The position numbers and the translations under genes are program-made. A model generated the notes under the pieces. The model made no database searches and was not told the DNA's origin. It saw nothing but the letters and a program-made list of their open reading frames with translations. This document shows positions 7,676 through 16,774 of a stretch of 64,000 nucleotides of DNA, in pieces. The stretch lies in contig DATGIL010000021.1 in NCBI GenBank assembly GCA_035295745.1, positions 62,001 to 126,000 on the forward strand, in the 5' to 3' direction. This DNA comes from JAIQFL01 sp035295745. Lineage in GTDB: Bacteria; Acidobacteriota; Terriglobia; Bryobacterales; Bryobacteraceae. The first letter of the stretch is position 1, and each line of letters begins with the position of its first letter.

Positions 7676-10600
7676 ATGCAGATGATGGATCGCAGCCGCG
7701 ACCGCCTTATCCTTTCTCTATTCAGTGCAGCCCTCTTAATTTACCCCGTTGCCGCACAGCGGCGCGGAGGCGGCGGAGGCGCACCCCAGGATCTGCAGTT
7801 CCGATTCATGGGCCCCGCGGTAGGAAATCGCATCTCAGCCGCGGTGGGGATTCCAGGGGACCCGAGCACTTACTATGTGGGTGCCGCCTCGGGCGGCGTT
7901 TGGAAGTCGAGCGACAGCGGACGCAACTGGGTTCCGGTGTTTGACGGTCAGCCCGCACAGGCGATCGGCGCTCTGGCGCTTTCGGTTACGGATCCCAAGC
8001 AGGTCTGGGCGGGCACGGGCGAAGCATGGGCCATTCGCGACAGCGACATGATGGGCAACGGAGTTTACAAGTCGGTCGATGCCGGCCAGACCTGGACCCA
8101 CATGGGGTTGCCGGAGACGGGGCGGATCGGCCGCATCATCGTCCATCCGACCAATCCCGACATAGTGTACGTCTGTGCAGCGGGACGGCTCACGGGGCCA
8201 CAGCAGGAGCGCGGCGTTTTCAAGACGACGGACGGCGGCAAAACCTGGACCCAGTCGCTCTTCGTAGACCCGAACACTGGATGCTCCGGCCTCTCGATGG
8301 ACGCTAGCGATCCGAATACACTGGTCGCAGGCACATGGGAAGTGGTGATGCACACCTATGCCATGCTGAGCGGCGGGCCCGGTAGCGGTGTCTTTGTGAC
8401 GCACGATGGCGGCGCCAACTGGAAGCGCATCCAGGGACACGGGCTGCCGAAGTCGCCCGTGGGAAAGATCGACGTTGCCATCGCGGCGAAAAACTCCAAG
8501 CGCGTCTACGCTTTGATTCAAACTGCCGACCAGGGCTCCGTTTGGCGGTCCGATGATGGCGGTGAGAATTGGGCGGTGGTGAACTGGCAGCGCGCATTGA
8601 TCGGCCGCGCGGGCTACTACATCCGCATCAACGTGAATCCGGCGAATCCCGACGAGGTGCTGGTGGCGGACAGCAGCTTCTGGCTTTCCACCGATGGGGG
8701 AAAGTCGTTCCGCACCGTGAATTGGGGCGGCGACACCCACGACATCTGGATGGACCCCGACGGCAAACGCATACTGGTGACGCACGATGGCGGCATGTAC
8801 ATGACCACCGACCATGGCAATTCGTCCAGCCGTGTGACGCTCCCGATCGGACAGATGTATCACGTGGCGGTGGACCAGGACGTTCCTTATCACATCTACG
8901 GCAACATGCAGGATGACGGCACGATGCGCGGCTTGAGCACTACGCAGGAAGCCGGTGCGAACGTACCCGGCCAGAACGGCGGCGGACGCGGCGGGTTCGG
9001 CGGAGGACGCGGCGGCTTCGGGGGAGTGGGCGCTTGGGAACACAATCTGGGTGGTTGCGAATCGGGCTTCACTTTGCCCGATATCACCGACACCAATATC
9101 GTTTGGGCCTCCTGCTACGGCAACGAGGTGACCCGCCACGATATGAAGACGAATCTGACGCGGTCGGTGAGCCCCTGGCTGCACACCCTGGATGCAGCGC
9201 CGAACCAGGTGAAGTATCGCTGCCACTGGACGGCGCCGCTCGCGATCGATCCTTTCGATCACACCACGGTCTACTACGGCTGCCAGATGGTTTTGCGGAC
9301 CACCAACGGAGGCGTCAGTTGGACGGAGCTGAGTCCCGATCTCTCCACCAAGGACCCGAGCCGCATCACGCCATCGGGTGGAATCGTGGGAGACAACCTC
9401 GGCCAGTTCTACGGAGAAGTGGTGTTTTCCATCGCGCCTTCGGAAGTGAAGAAAGGCCTGATCTGGGCCGGCACGAACGATGGCAAAGTCTGGTACACGG
9501 ACGATGCGGGCAAGAAGTGGAACGACGTCACCGCGAATATCAAGGGACTGCCCACGTGGGGCGTGGTTTCGAAAATCGAGCCTTCGCACTTCGATGCCAA
9601 CGCTGCCTACATCTGCGTGGATTTCCACCTGATGGACAATCGCGATCCGTGGGTGTACAAGACTACCGACATGGGCAAGACGTGGACGAAGATCACTGGC
9701 AATCTGCCCACAGGACCCCTGGCTTACGCGCGCGTGATCGCCGAGAATCCCAATCAGAAAGGCAACCTGTTCGTCGGAACCGGCAATGCGTTGTATTACA
9801 CGCTCAATGACGGCGCAACCTGGAAGCCGCTGCAGACGGGATTGCCGCACGCGCCAGTCTCGTGGGTGGTGGTGCAGAAGCAGTATCACGACCTGGTGCT
9901 CTCGACCTACGGCCGGGGCTTCTTCATCATGGAGGACCTCACACCGCTCGAACAGGGCGTGATGGAGCAGCCGACATCGGCGGCTGCGGACGTCAAACTG
10001 GTGGCGCCACGTCCGGCCTATCGGATGGTGCGGGGAGGACGGGCGTTGTTGAGCTATTGGCTGAAGGCTGTTCCCAAAGCTCCAGTCACGATCGAGATTC
10101 TCGATTCGGCGGGCGTCGTGGTCAGCAAACTGCCCAGCGGCACCGGACGGGCGGGACTCAATCGCGTCTCGTGGGACATGCATTACGAGCCGCCGCGCGC
10201 GGTGGCGTTGCGGACCACGCCGGACGAAAATCCGCACATCTGGGAGGAGCCGCGCTTCATGAACGTCGACTCACGTCCCATCACGCACTGGGGTCTGGCG
10301 CAAGCGGAAGTCGGGCCGATTGCCGCTCCGGGCAAGTACACGGTGAAGCTCACGGTCGACGGGCAGAGCTACACACAACCTCTCGAAATCCTGCGCACAC
10401 CAGACAGCCACGGTTCCGACGCCGAGCTGCAATCGTCGGTACGCCTGCAACTCAAGGTGCGCGACGATATCACCGCCGTCTCCGACATGACCAACCAGAT
10501 CGAATGGATGCGCAAACAGCTCGAGGATCAGCAGAAGACGGTGCAGGGCAAAGGCGATCTTCTGAAAGCGCTGGATGGGATTAATCAGAAGCTTAAAGAG

Positions 10601-10942
10601 GTGGAGTACAAGCTGATCACGCGGGCCGACGCGCTGAGCGACGACAAATATTTCCAGACGGCTTACAACCTGTACCAGAATTTCATCTGGCTGAATGGGG
10701 AGATCGGCACAGGTGCGGGCGACGTTGCCGGCTCGGGAGATTGGGGCGCGACGGAAACGGCGAACGGGCTGGTATTTGACCTGGAGAAACAACTCAAGGC
10801 AGTCCAGACGGAATACAAGAGCGTGATGGATAAGGAAGTGCCGGCGTTCAACAAGCAGATTGAAGGCAGCGGACTGGCGCCGCTCCAAACCACCGGTGCC
10901 CCGCCACCGCCTGCGCGCACGGGCGGCCGCGGCGGGCAGTAA
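7676..10942 (+). CDS. Exported BNR/VPS10-like beta-propeller protein
   Basis: A 1088-aa protein with signal peptide (LILSLFSAALLIYPVAAQ) followed by a Gly/Arg-rich stretch. It is then built of repeated Asp-box/BNR-like units such as SSDSGRNWVPV, SVDAGQTWTHM, TTDGGKTWTQS, THDGGANWKR and TTDMGKTWTKI spread over residues of about 60-740. These form sortilin/Vps10-like propellers. The C-terminal third has a beta-sandwich-like segment and a helical segment near 930-1040, and ends in PPPPARTGGRGGQ. GAAGGA precedes the ATG. Families with this layout are often labelled glycosyl hydrolase, but no catalytic residues can be pointed to, so the enzymatic label is not adopted. The next gene follows after 2 bases. 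Confidence 0.88.
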   Translation: MQMMDRSRDRLILSLFSAALLIYPVAAQRRGGGGGAPQDLQFRFMGPAVGNRISAAVGIPGDPSTYYVGAASGGVWKSSDSGRNWVPVFDGQPAQAIGALALSVTDPKQVWAGTGEAWAIRDSDMMGNGVYKSVDAGQTWTHMGLPETGRIGRIIVHPTNPDIVYVCAAGRLTGPQQERGVFKTTDGGKTWTQSLFVDPNTGCSGLSMDASDPNTLVAGTWEVVMHTYAMLSGGPGSGVFVTHDGGANWKRIQGHGLPKSPVGKIDVAIAAKNSKRVYALIQTADQGSVWRSDDGGENWAVVNWQRALIGRAGYYIRINVNPANPDEVLVADSSFWLSTDGGKSFRTVNWGGDTHDIWMDPDGKRILVTHDGGMYMTTDHGNSSSRVTLPIGQMYHVAVDQDVPYHIYGNMQDDGTMRGLSTTQEAGANVPGQNGGGRGGFGGGRGGFGGVGAWEHNLGGCESGFTLPDITDTNIVWASCYGNEVTRHDMKTNLTRSVSPWLHTLDAAPNQVKYRCHWTAPLAIDPFDHTTVYYGCQMVLRTTNGGVSWTELSPDLSTKDPSRITPSGGIVGDNLGQFYGEVVFSIAPSEVKKGLIWAGTNDGKVWYTDDAGKKWNDVTANIKGLPTWGVVSKIEPSHFDANAAYICVDFHLMDNRDPWVYKTTDMGKTWTKITGNLPTGPLAYARVIAENPNQKGNLFVGTGNALYYTLNDGATWKPLQTGLPHAPVSWVVVQKQYHDLVLSTYGRGFFIMEDLTPLEQGVMEQPTSAAADVKLVAPRPAYRMVRGGRALLSYWLKAVPKAPVTIEILDSAGVVVSKLPSGTGRAGLNRVSWDMHYEPPRAVALRTTPDENPHIWEEPRFMNVDSRPITHWGLAQAEVGPIAAPGKYTVKLTVDGQSYTQPLEILRTPDSHGSDAELQSSVRLQLKVRDDITAVSDMTNQIEWMRKQLEDQQKTVQGKGDLLKALDGINQKLKEVEYKLITRADALSDDKYFQTAYNLYQNFIWLNGEIGTGAGDVAGSGDWGATETANGLVFDLEKQLKAVQTEYKSVMDKEVPAFNKQIEGSGLAPLQTTGAPPPPARTGGRGGQ

Positions 10943-10944
10943 AG

Positions 10945-11775
10945 ATGTACGATCCACTCGCGCGGTACGGCTTGGAACCGGCCCGCTACACGTGTTATCG
11001 CGCGTCGGGCCCGATCGTCGTGGATGGCAGACTTGATGAGGCGTCGTGGCACATGGCGCCGAAGTCGAGGCCCTTCGTCGACATTGTGAGTGGAGAGCCC
11101 GCCTGGTTCGACACGCGGGTCGCCCTGTTATGGGACGACGAACATCTCTATTTCGGCTTCTGGGTGGAGGAGACCGATGTGTGGGGAACGCTCACGGAGC
11201 GTGATTCCCGCATCTACGAAGAGAACGACGTCGAGGTGTTCATCGGCGGCGAGAACGCTTACTACGAGTTCGAAATCAATGCGCTGAATACTGTGTATGA
11301 GGTCTTCTGGATTTGGAAAGACATCCTGAAGCCGGGTTCACCGTATTTCGGACGTCCCGAATTCGATCCGTCCACACAGCGGACGATGGTGTTGGACGGC
11401 GTCGGCGGTCACGTGCATCCTCGCGGGGAACGCTGGGGATTTCTCGACTGGGACTTCCCTGGCCTGCGCACCGCGGTACACGTGGACGGCGTCGTGAATC
11501 GGCGCGATCACACCGACAAGGGCTGGACGGTGGAACTGGCATTCCCCTGGAAGGGGCTGGTGCCGATTGCGGATGGCCGCTCGCTTCCGCCGACGGACGG
11601 TGACGTCTGGCGCATCGACTGCTCACGCTTCGAAAAGATCGGGCGCCATGGAGAAGTGCTCGATCCGTGTGTCGGCTGGACGTGGAATCGCCACGGTCAT
11701 TACGACTCGCATATTCCCGAGGTGTTTCCGTACGTGACGTTCTCGAGCCTCAGCGTCGACAGAAGCGGGGGCTAG
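10945..11775 (+). CDS. Carbohydrate-binding family 9-like protein
   Basis: A 276-aa protein resembling CBM9-like domains of DOMON-type fold. It reads YRASGPIVVDGRLDEASW at the start, ALLWDDEHLYFGFWVEE in the middle, then NDVEVFIGG and ENAYYEFEINALNTVYE. The C-terminal part contains WTVELAFPWKGL and DVWRIDCSRFE. It has no obvious signal peptide. It starts 2 bases after the BNR protein gene, so the two are very probably co-transcribed. Likely binds a carbohydrate or related ligand. Ligand unknown. Confidence 0.85.
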   Translation: MYDPLARYGLEPARYTCYRASGPIVVDGRLDEASWHMAPKSRPFVDIVSGEPAWFDTRVALLWDDEHLYFGFWVEETDVWGTLTERDSRIYEENDVEVFIGGENAYYEFEINALNTVYEVFWIWKDILKPGSPYFGRPEFDPSTQRTMVLDGVGGHVHPRGERWGFLDWDFPGLRTAVHVDGVVNRRDHTDKGWTVELAFPWKGLVPIADGRSLPPTDGDVWRIDCSRFEKIGRHGEVLDPCVGWTWNRHGHYDSHIPEVFPYVTFSSLSVDRSGG

Positions 11776-11785
11776 ACGGAAACCG

Positions 11786-12183
11786 CTTGCTCACGCGCGC
11801 GGCTCGCAAGCGCACGTATCGCGCGAACGAATTTGGTAGCTTACGAGCCGCGACCGTGAGGGAGCGATACCGCCCTCATGATTCGTGATCGCTTGCTCAC
11901 GCGCGCCGCTGGCAAGCGCACGTATTTGGGTAGCTTACGAGCCGCGACCGTGAGGGAGCGCCACCGCCCTCATGATTCGTAATCGCTTGCTCACGCGCGC
12001 GGCTCGCAAGCGCACGTATCGCGCGAACGTATTTGGGTAGCTTACGAGCCGCGACCGTGAGGGAGCGCCACCGCCTTCATGATTCGTGATCGCTTGCTCA
12101 CGCGCGCGGCTCGCAAGCGCACGTATGGCGCGAACGAATTTGGGTAGCTTACGAGCCGCGACCGTGAGGGAGCGATACCGCTG
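11786..12183. repeat. Family A hairpin repeat array, four units
   Basis: Four units of about 92-107 bases each begin CGCTTGCTCACGCGCGC, near 11786, 11890, 11982 and 12088. Each continues through a centre containing AAGCGCACGTAT and ATTTGG, then a right arm TTACGAGCCGCGACCGTGAG. Units are joined by a conserved linker with CATGATTCGT(G/A)ATC. The array fills the space between two convergent genes, where it could act on 3' ends of transcripts. Confidence 0.88.
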
Positions 12184-12224
12184 ACGCTCGTCGTGGCACC
12201 GCGTTTACGCCCGTTTGCGCCGCG

Positions 12225-13181
12225 TCAACGCTCTGTGACGCGCGAGTAGTAGCCTGTCTTGGCGTGGACCGTCAATTGAGCCGCCGGGGTGCCTTGTTTG
12301 CCACGAATCACTACCTTGTGAAACGACTCGTCGGCATCCGGGCTCGTCGAGTGGTAACCCAGTTCGTAAGACGAACGCAACTGCTCGCCGATCTCCCGGA
12401 AGTTCTGCGCCAAGCCCTTCTCTTTCGCGTCGTAGTCCATGCCGCCGGTCTCTCGCGCCAGCCTGGCCATCACGCTGGTGCCGTATTTGTTGCGGGCGTT
12501 TTCCCGGCCATTCCGGATGTCCGTGTAGCGGATGCAAAAGAGCAGCACGTTGTTGGTCTGTGCCGCTTCGATCGCGTCCATCATGTGATGCGCGCTCGCA
12601 TTGTCTTCACCATCGCTGAAGATGATCATGGCTTTGCGGCCGCGCTCGGCGTTGGTCAACATCTGGCGCGAGGTATGGTAGATGGCGTCGTAGAAGGAGG
12701 TTCCCTGGGTGCGAATTTCGCGCGGCCCGAGCATCGGGTAGTCGCCCTTGTGTTCGGTTCCCTGGAATCCTTCGAGGGCGTCAGATAGGAATTTCGCCGA
12801 CGGCGAATACTCGGTCACGAGCCGGACATTTCCGCCAAAGCAGACCAGAAACGCGCGATCCTGGGGAGTCAGCACCTCGGTAAGGAAGGTCTTCAGATCC
12901 TTGTGGTGCTGCTTGATGAAGGGCCCCTGGCTGCCGCTGAGATCGACGACGAGTCCCAGATTCAGCGGGACGTCCGAGCTTTTCGCGAAAAATGAGATCT
13001 TCTGCGGAACACCGTCCTCGATGACTTCGAAATCGTCCTGCGTCAGATTGGTGACGAGTTTGCCGGAGCTATCGCGGACCGAGAATCCCACATTGACCAG
13101 TTGGACGTCGACGCGAAATGGCGTCTGCGCCGCGCAGGAGGCGACGCAGAGAAGGAAGATGCCCAGGCGAGGGAACTTCAT
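12225..13181 (-). CDS. Secreted VWA-domain protein (VWFA-related acidobacterial type)
   Basis: A 318-aa protein. The start at 13181 gives a signal peptide (MKFPRLGIFLLCVASCAAQ). The longer frame from 13229 adds 16 unlikely residues. After a short beta-rich region with VGFSVRDSSGKLV and DDFEVIEDG, a VWA domain follows with an intact MIDAS DLSGS. It then shows DAIYHTSRQML and AMIIFSDGEDNAS. The C terminus has GYYSRV. Members of this family are abundant and mostly uncharacterised in Acidobacteria. A paralogue is at 19271-20410. Probably binds a protein partner through a divalent metal ion. Confidence 0.88.
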   Translation of the reverse strand: MKFPRLGIFLLCVASCAAQTPFRVDVQLVNVGFSVRDSSGKLVTNLTQDDFEVIEDGVPQKISFFAKSSDVPLNLGLVVDLSGSQGPFIKQHHKDLKTFLTEVLTPQDRAFLVCFGGNVRLVTEYSPSAKFLSDALEGFQGTEHKGDYPMLGPREIRTQGTSFYDAIYHTSRQMLTNAERGRKAMIIFSDGEDNASAHHMMDAIEAAQTNNVLLFCIRYTDIRNGRENARNKYGTSVMARLARETGGMDYDAKEKGLAQNFREIGEQLRSSYELGYHSTSPDADESFHKVVIRGKQGTPAAQLTVHAKTGYYSRVTER

Positions 13182-13274
13182 ATCCAACAAAACGTCTGTC
13201 ACGTGTCCCGAGGATGCACGAAATCGCACCCACCGACGAACTACTTCCCTGCCCCGGACTCCCGGCCGCCGTCT

Positions 13275-14045
13275 TCACCGTCCCATCCAACCGCCGTCCA
13301 CTGTCAGCACGGTTCCGCTCACGTAATCGGAAGCCGGCGAGGCCAGGAACACGACCGCTCCCGCGAGATCGCCAGGTTCACCCCAGCGCCCCGCCGGAAT
13401 GCGAGCCAGAATCGCCGGATTGCGCACCGGGTCGGCCCGCAAGGCGGTGGTATTGTCCGTGGCGATGTATCCGGGCGCGATCGCGTTCACCTGCACGTTG
13501 CGACCGGACCACTCATTCGCCAGAGCCTTAGTCAGTTGCGCAATCCCGCCCTTCGCCGCCGCATATCCGGGAACCGTGATGCCACCCTGGAAGCTCAGCA
13601 GTGAAGCCGTAAACACGATCTTGCCACTGCCCCGCTCCAGCATGTCGCGGCCAAATTCGCGGGCTAAAATGAACTGCGCATTCAGGTTCACCTCCACGAT
13701 GCGGTCCCAATATTCGTCCGGATGCTCGGCCGCCGGCTTGCGCAGAATCATGCCGGCGTTGTTGATCAGAATGTCGACTGGCGGGCAGTCGCGCTTGACT
13801 ACGGCGATCAGTTCATAGAGCGCCTTCCGATCGCCCAGGTCGCAGGCGTATCCCCAGAAGCGGCCGCCCTGCGCTTCGACTTCCTGGCGGAGGTCGCCGC
13901 CGTGCTCTTCCAGAGTCGCACTAGTCGCTACGATATCGGCTCCGGCTTCGGCCAGTGCCACGGCCATCGCCTTTCCGATGCCACGCCGGGCACCGGTCAC
14001 CAGAGCTGTCTTGCCGTCTAAATGGAATCGATCGAGGATGCTCAA
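13275..14045 (-). CDS. SDR-family oxidoreductase (KduD/gluconate dehydrogenase-like)
   Basis: A 256-aa classical short-chain dehydrogenase. It has the cofactor motif TGARRGIG at 17-24, NNAG near 95-98, a serine region at about 147-151 and the catalytic YxxxK as Tyr161 and Lys165. The C-terminal part has PAGRWGEPGDLAGAVVFLAS and TVDGGW. The pattern resembles 2-deoxy-D-gluconate or 3-dehydro-uronate dehydrogenases. The upstream partner, a zinc alcohol dehydrogenase, ends 3 bases away, so a two-step sugar or sugar-acid oxidation module is likely. Substrate is inferred only from family resemblance. Confidence 0.9.
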   Translation of the reverse strand: MSILDRFHLDGKTALVTGARRGIGKAMAVALAEAGADIVATSATLEEHGGDLRQEVEAQGGRFWGYACDLGDRKALYELIAVVKRDCPPVDILINNAGMILRKPAAEHPDEYWDRIVEVNLNAQFILAREFGRDMLERGSGKIVFTASLLSFQGGITVPGYAAAKGGIAQLTKALANEWSGRNVQVNAIAPGYIATDNTTALRADPVRNPAILARIPAGRWGEPGDLAGAVVFLASPASDYVSGTVLTVDGGWMGR

Positions 14046-14048
14046 AAT

Positions 14049-15068
14049 TCACTCCGCACAGTTCACCAGAATCTTCATCACTTCACCGCCTCGCTCCATC
14101 TGGCGGAGCCCGTCAGCCAGCCCATCGAGAGGTACCACGCTGGTAATCAGACGGTCCAGCGGCAACTGGCCGGAAGCCGCCAAGGCGATGGCTGTTTCAA
14201 AATCCTCGGGCTCGTATACGCGCGCGCCGGTCAGCCGCAGCTCGCGCCAGAAGAAACGGAAGAGATCTACCTTCGGCGCCTCTCCAAAGATCGCCACCAC
14301 CACAATTCGCCCACGGGTACGGGGCAAGCGCGTCATCGCCTCCACGCCTGCAGGCGATCCCGAAACTTCGAACACCACATCCGCCCCTGCGCCGCCAGTC
14401 TCCTGCTCGACGAGCGCCACGAGATCGGTGTCCCGCCCGTTGATCGCTTCGATGCCCAGTTCCCGGGCCAACTGGATGCGAAACGGATTCACTTCCGCCA
14501 TCCGCACGCGAGCGCCGCGCGCCTTCGCCACCAGTGCGATCAGAATCCCGATGGGGCCGCCGCCGATCACCACCGCGTAATCGGCCGCCTTCACCTCGCC
14601 CATGCGCACATCGTGGCACGCCACCGCGATCGGCTCGACCATGGCGCCTTCCCTCAGGGAGAGCGGCTCTGGCAAGTGGTGCAAGGTATGGGCCGGCACG
14701 GTCCAGAGTCCTTGCAGCGCTCCCGGCGTATCGATCCCGATGAACTTCAGGTTCTGGCAGATGTGGCGGTGTCCCGCGCGACAGGCGGGACAGGAATTGC
14801 AAGGGTCAAGCGGCCGGACGGTAACGCGCGAGCCGGGAGCATATCCTTCCACGCCAGTTCCCGCGGCGACGACTATTCCCGACATCTCGTGGCCCATGAT
14901 GTGGGGAAGATGGAGGCGGTGGGCCATGGCGCCGTGAAACAGATGGAGGTCGGTGCCGCAGATGCCGCAGTAGGCTACCTGGATCTGCACTTGTCCCGGT
15001 CCGGGTGCCACCGGAACGCAGGGTCCGACGGCGATCGTCTGATTACCTTCAAAGAATGCTGCTCTCAT
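14049..15068 (-). CDS. Zinc-dependent medium-chain alcohol/sorbitol dehydrogenase
   Basis: A 339-aa MDR protein with start at 15068 (MRAAFFEGNQ). The frame continues upstream for 49 residues without family resemblance. Catalytic zinc ligands are Cys37 in GICGTD and the His60-Glu61 pair. Structural zinc ligands are Cys90, Cys93, Cys96 and Cys104. A Rossmann motif GGGPIGIL lies in the second half. It resembles threonine/sorbitol dehydrogenases. The gene overlaps the PIN gene upstream by 4 bases and is followed by the SDR gene after 3 bases, so these form one transcription unit. Confidence 0.9.
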   Translation of the reverse strand: MRAAFFEGNQTIAVGPCVPVAPGPGQVQIQVAYCGICGTDLHLFHGAMAHRLHLPHIMGHEMSGIVVAAGTGVEGYAPGSRVTVRPLDPCNSCPACRAGHRHICQNLKFIGIDTPGALQGLWTVPAHTLHHLPEPLSLREGAMVEPIAVACHDVRMGEVKAADYAVVIGGGPIGILIALVAKARGARVRMAEVNPFRIQLARELGIEAINGRDTDLVALVEQETGGAGADVVFEVSGSPAGVEAMTRLPRTRGRIVVVAIFGEAPKVDLFRFFWRELRLTGARVYEPEDFETAIALAASGQLPLDRLITSVVPLDGLADGLRQMERGGEVMKILVNCAE

Positions 15069-15742
15069 AAGAATTCCTGGGACGGCGGAAGGGGAGGCCA
15101 CCCGGCAGGACGCACCGGTTTGGACATTTCGAAATCCTTGTAGACCCAGACGCTTGCTTCCCGATAGAGCTTTTCCAACGGAGGCCTGGCGTTGCCGTTC
15201 CGATCTTGAGGCCACAAATCGGCGTCCATTTCGCAGAAGCAGAGGTCATGCTCGCCCGAGCCCCACAACTCTCGCGCGCGGATCAGAATGGCCGCAAGTA
15301 TGGATTGGTCGAAAGGCTGCAGAGGCAGATCGGCAACGGCAACATCTATGGACATCGCCAACATCCGTTCGTTCAGCGCAAATACTTCTAGATTGGGCTC
15401 ATTTCTCAGTCCTGCCAGAGTGCCCGGCAAGACTGCGAGTTGAGAATCGACGAATGCCTCGAACTGGCTAAGCAGGCGATCCGTTGTTTGGTAGTCCTCT
15501 GCCGTCAGCCTCGCGGCATTGCGACTCCACTTCAAAAAATCGCGGATGGCGCCTGCCTCGTTACGAGGTTGACACCTCGCTCTGATCGGCCTGGGTACCT
15601 CACTCAAACAGAGCGCCGGCAGGTGCAACTGAAGCTCTCCTCGCCGAGCTTTCTCCAACAATCCCACCGCTGTCGGGTCTTTATGATGAGCGGGGGCGGC
15701 AAAACCGAAAACCCAATTCGTCTCAATGAAGACGTGCCGCAT
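15065..15742 (-). CDS. PIN-like domain protein
   Basis: A 225-aa protein starting MRHVFIETNWVFGF, which aligns with the (D/E)TN first strand of PIN nucleases. PFDQSILAAILIRA and FCEMDADLWP correspond to the later acidic positions of the fold. It is longer than VapC toxins (about 130 aa), with an insertion in the middle and a C-terminal extension. The preceding gene ends 3 bases upstream, an arrangement like an antitoxin-toxin pair. Nuclease activity is inferred from fold only. Confidence 0.65.
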   Translation of the reverse strand: MRHVFIETNWVFGFAAPAHHKDPTAVGLLEKARRGELQLHLPALCLSEVPRPIRARCQPRNEAGAIRDFLKWSRNAARLTAEDYQTTDRLLSQFEAFVDSQLAVLPGTLAGLRNEPNLEVFALNERMLAMSIDVAVADLPLQPFDQSILAAILIRARELWGSGEHDLCFCEMDADLWPQDRNGNARPPLEKLYREASVWVYKDFEMSKPVRPAGWPPLPPSQEFL

Positions 15743-15745
15743 TGT

Positions 15746-16186
15746 TCAGGGGGTTACCGAGTTCGAACGTGATAGGTCGAGCCAGGTCTCGCCCCGGTAC
15801 AACTCGGGTATGATCTCGCGCTCAATGATCCGGTGCACATCGGGAGGCAGTACTACGGTTCCATTGTAGAAGCCGGATTGCACCCGGTCCAACCATCGCT
15901 GAACGAACTCGGCCCAATCCCGCCACTCAGAGTGAGGCGGCACCCGCCCCATCACCCGGTCGGTTGGCAAGTCCGCTACCTCGGTCACTTCATTGAGACC
16001 ATTTCGATAAATCCGGAAGTGGGTCGGCGAGATCAGCAGACCTTCCTGGACATTCCTCTTGTCCATGTAAGCCTTGATTTCGGCTGCCCTGGTTGCCAGA
16101 TCATCCTGATCGTCGTCCACCCCAACCACGAGCCTCTCGCGATAAAAATCCCGATCCTGGAGACTGATGTCCGGAGTGAACGCCAT
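15746..16186 (-). CDS. Unrecognised protein paired with the PIN gene
   Basis: A 146-aa soluble protein that I do not recognise. It is acidic near residues 20-35 (GVDDDQDD), has a mixed alpha/beta middle with LLISPTHFRIYRNGLNE and ends IIPELYRGETWLDLSRS. No signal peptide, membrane segment or obvious DNA-binding motif is visible. Placement 3 bases before the PIN gene suggests a functional pair, perhaps an antitoxin or RNA-binding partner. That is conjecture. Confidence 0.6.
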   Translation of the reverse strand: MAFTPDISLQDRDFYRERLVVGVDDDQDDLATRAAEIKAYMDKRNVQEGLLISPTHFRIYRNGLNEVTEVADLPTDRVMGRVPPHSEWRDWAEFVQRWLDRVQSGFYNGTVVLPPDVHRIIEREIIPELYRGETWLDLSRSNSVTP

Positions 16187-16201
16187 ACTCCTATCATCCC
16201 A

Positions 16202-16756
16202 TTACTTCGTAAAGTGTGCCGAAGCTGCCAGAAAGAATAGAGTTCCCACCGCGATCACGGCGCCGTGGGGCAACCCCAGCGCCTTGGGATTCTTCACGTC
16301 CAGCTCTTCCTTCGCCATGTAGGCCGGACGACCTGCCTTCATCTCGCTCAAGATCACGCCGACATTGAAGATCGTCTTGGCAAGCCGTTTCTTCGCCACC
16401 ACCAACATCAACGCCATCGCGCCGCCGATCACGGCCGTGATGAGGAAGATGCCGAACCAATCCTCCCATCCCACCATGCTCCCGACCGCAGCCATCAGTT
16501 TGACGTCGCCCGCGCCCATGGCTCGCAACGCGTACAGAGCCACGTACACGCCGAAGCCTACACCGAACCCGGCCAGTGACATCCGAAGGCCAGGCCATCC
16601 CTGATACATGAACGTATTCAGCGCTAACCCAATCAGTACGCCGCCAACGGTTAGCCAATTCGGTATACGACGGTAGCGTACATCGTATACTGCCGCGCCT
16701 AGGACCAAAGTCAGTAGTATTGCTTGCACACCCGGAGGTGGAAAAGTGAGACTCAT
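16202..16756 (-). CDS. Prepilin peptidase (A24, CpaA/TadV-like)
   Basis: A 184-aa polytopic membrane protein. The catalytic aspartates are Asp25 in AAVYDVRYRRIPN and Asp84 in GAGDVKL. It lacks the N-terminal methylase part of PilD, so it matches the short CpaA-type peptidases. Hydrophobic segments are near 10-25, 36-50, 60-80, 90-120 and 160-180. The usual role is to cleave type IV or Flp prepilin leaders at the inner membrane. No pilin or Tad genes are nearby, so its partners lie elsewhere. Confidence 0.85.
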   Translation of the reverse strand: MSLTFPPPGVQAILLTLVLGAAVYDVRYRRIPNWLTVGGVLIGLALNTFMYQGWPGLRMSLAGFGVGFGVYVALYALRAMGAGDVKLMAAVGSMVGWEDWFGIFLITAVIGGAMALMLVVAKKRLAKTIFNVGVILSEMKAGRPAYMAKEELDVKNPKALGLPHGAVIAVGTLFFLAASAHFTK

Positions 16757-16774
16757 CGAGCCCCAAGTATACCC

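Noticed and set aside
7835..10237. 800-aa open frame on the minus strand across the BNR protein gene
   Set aside because: An antisense shadow of a high-GC gene. The plus strand shows repeated Asp-box motifs and a signal peptide.
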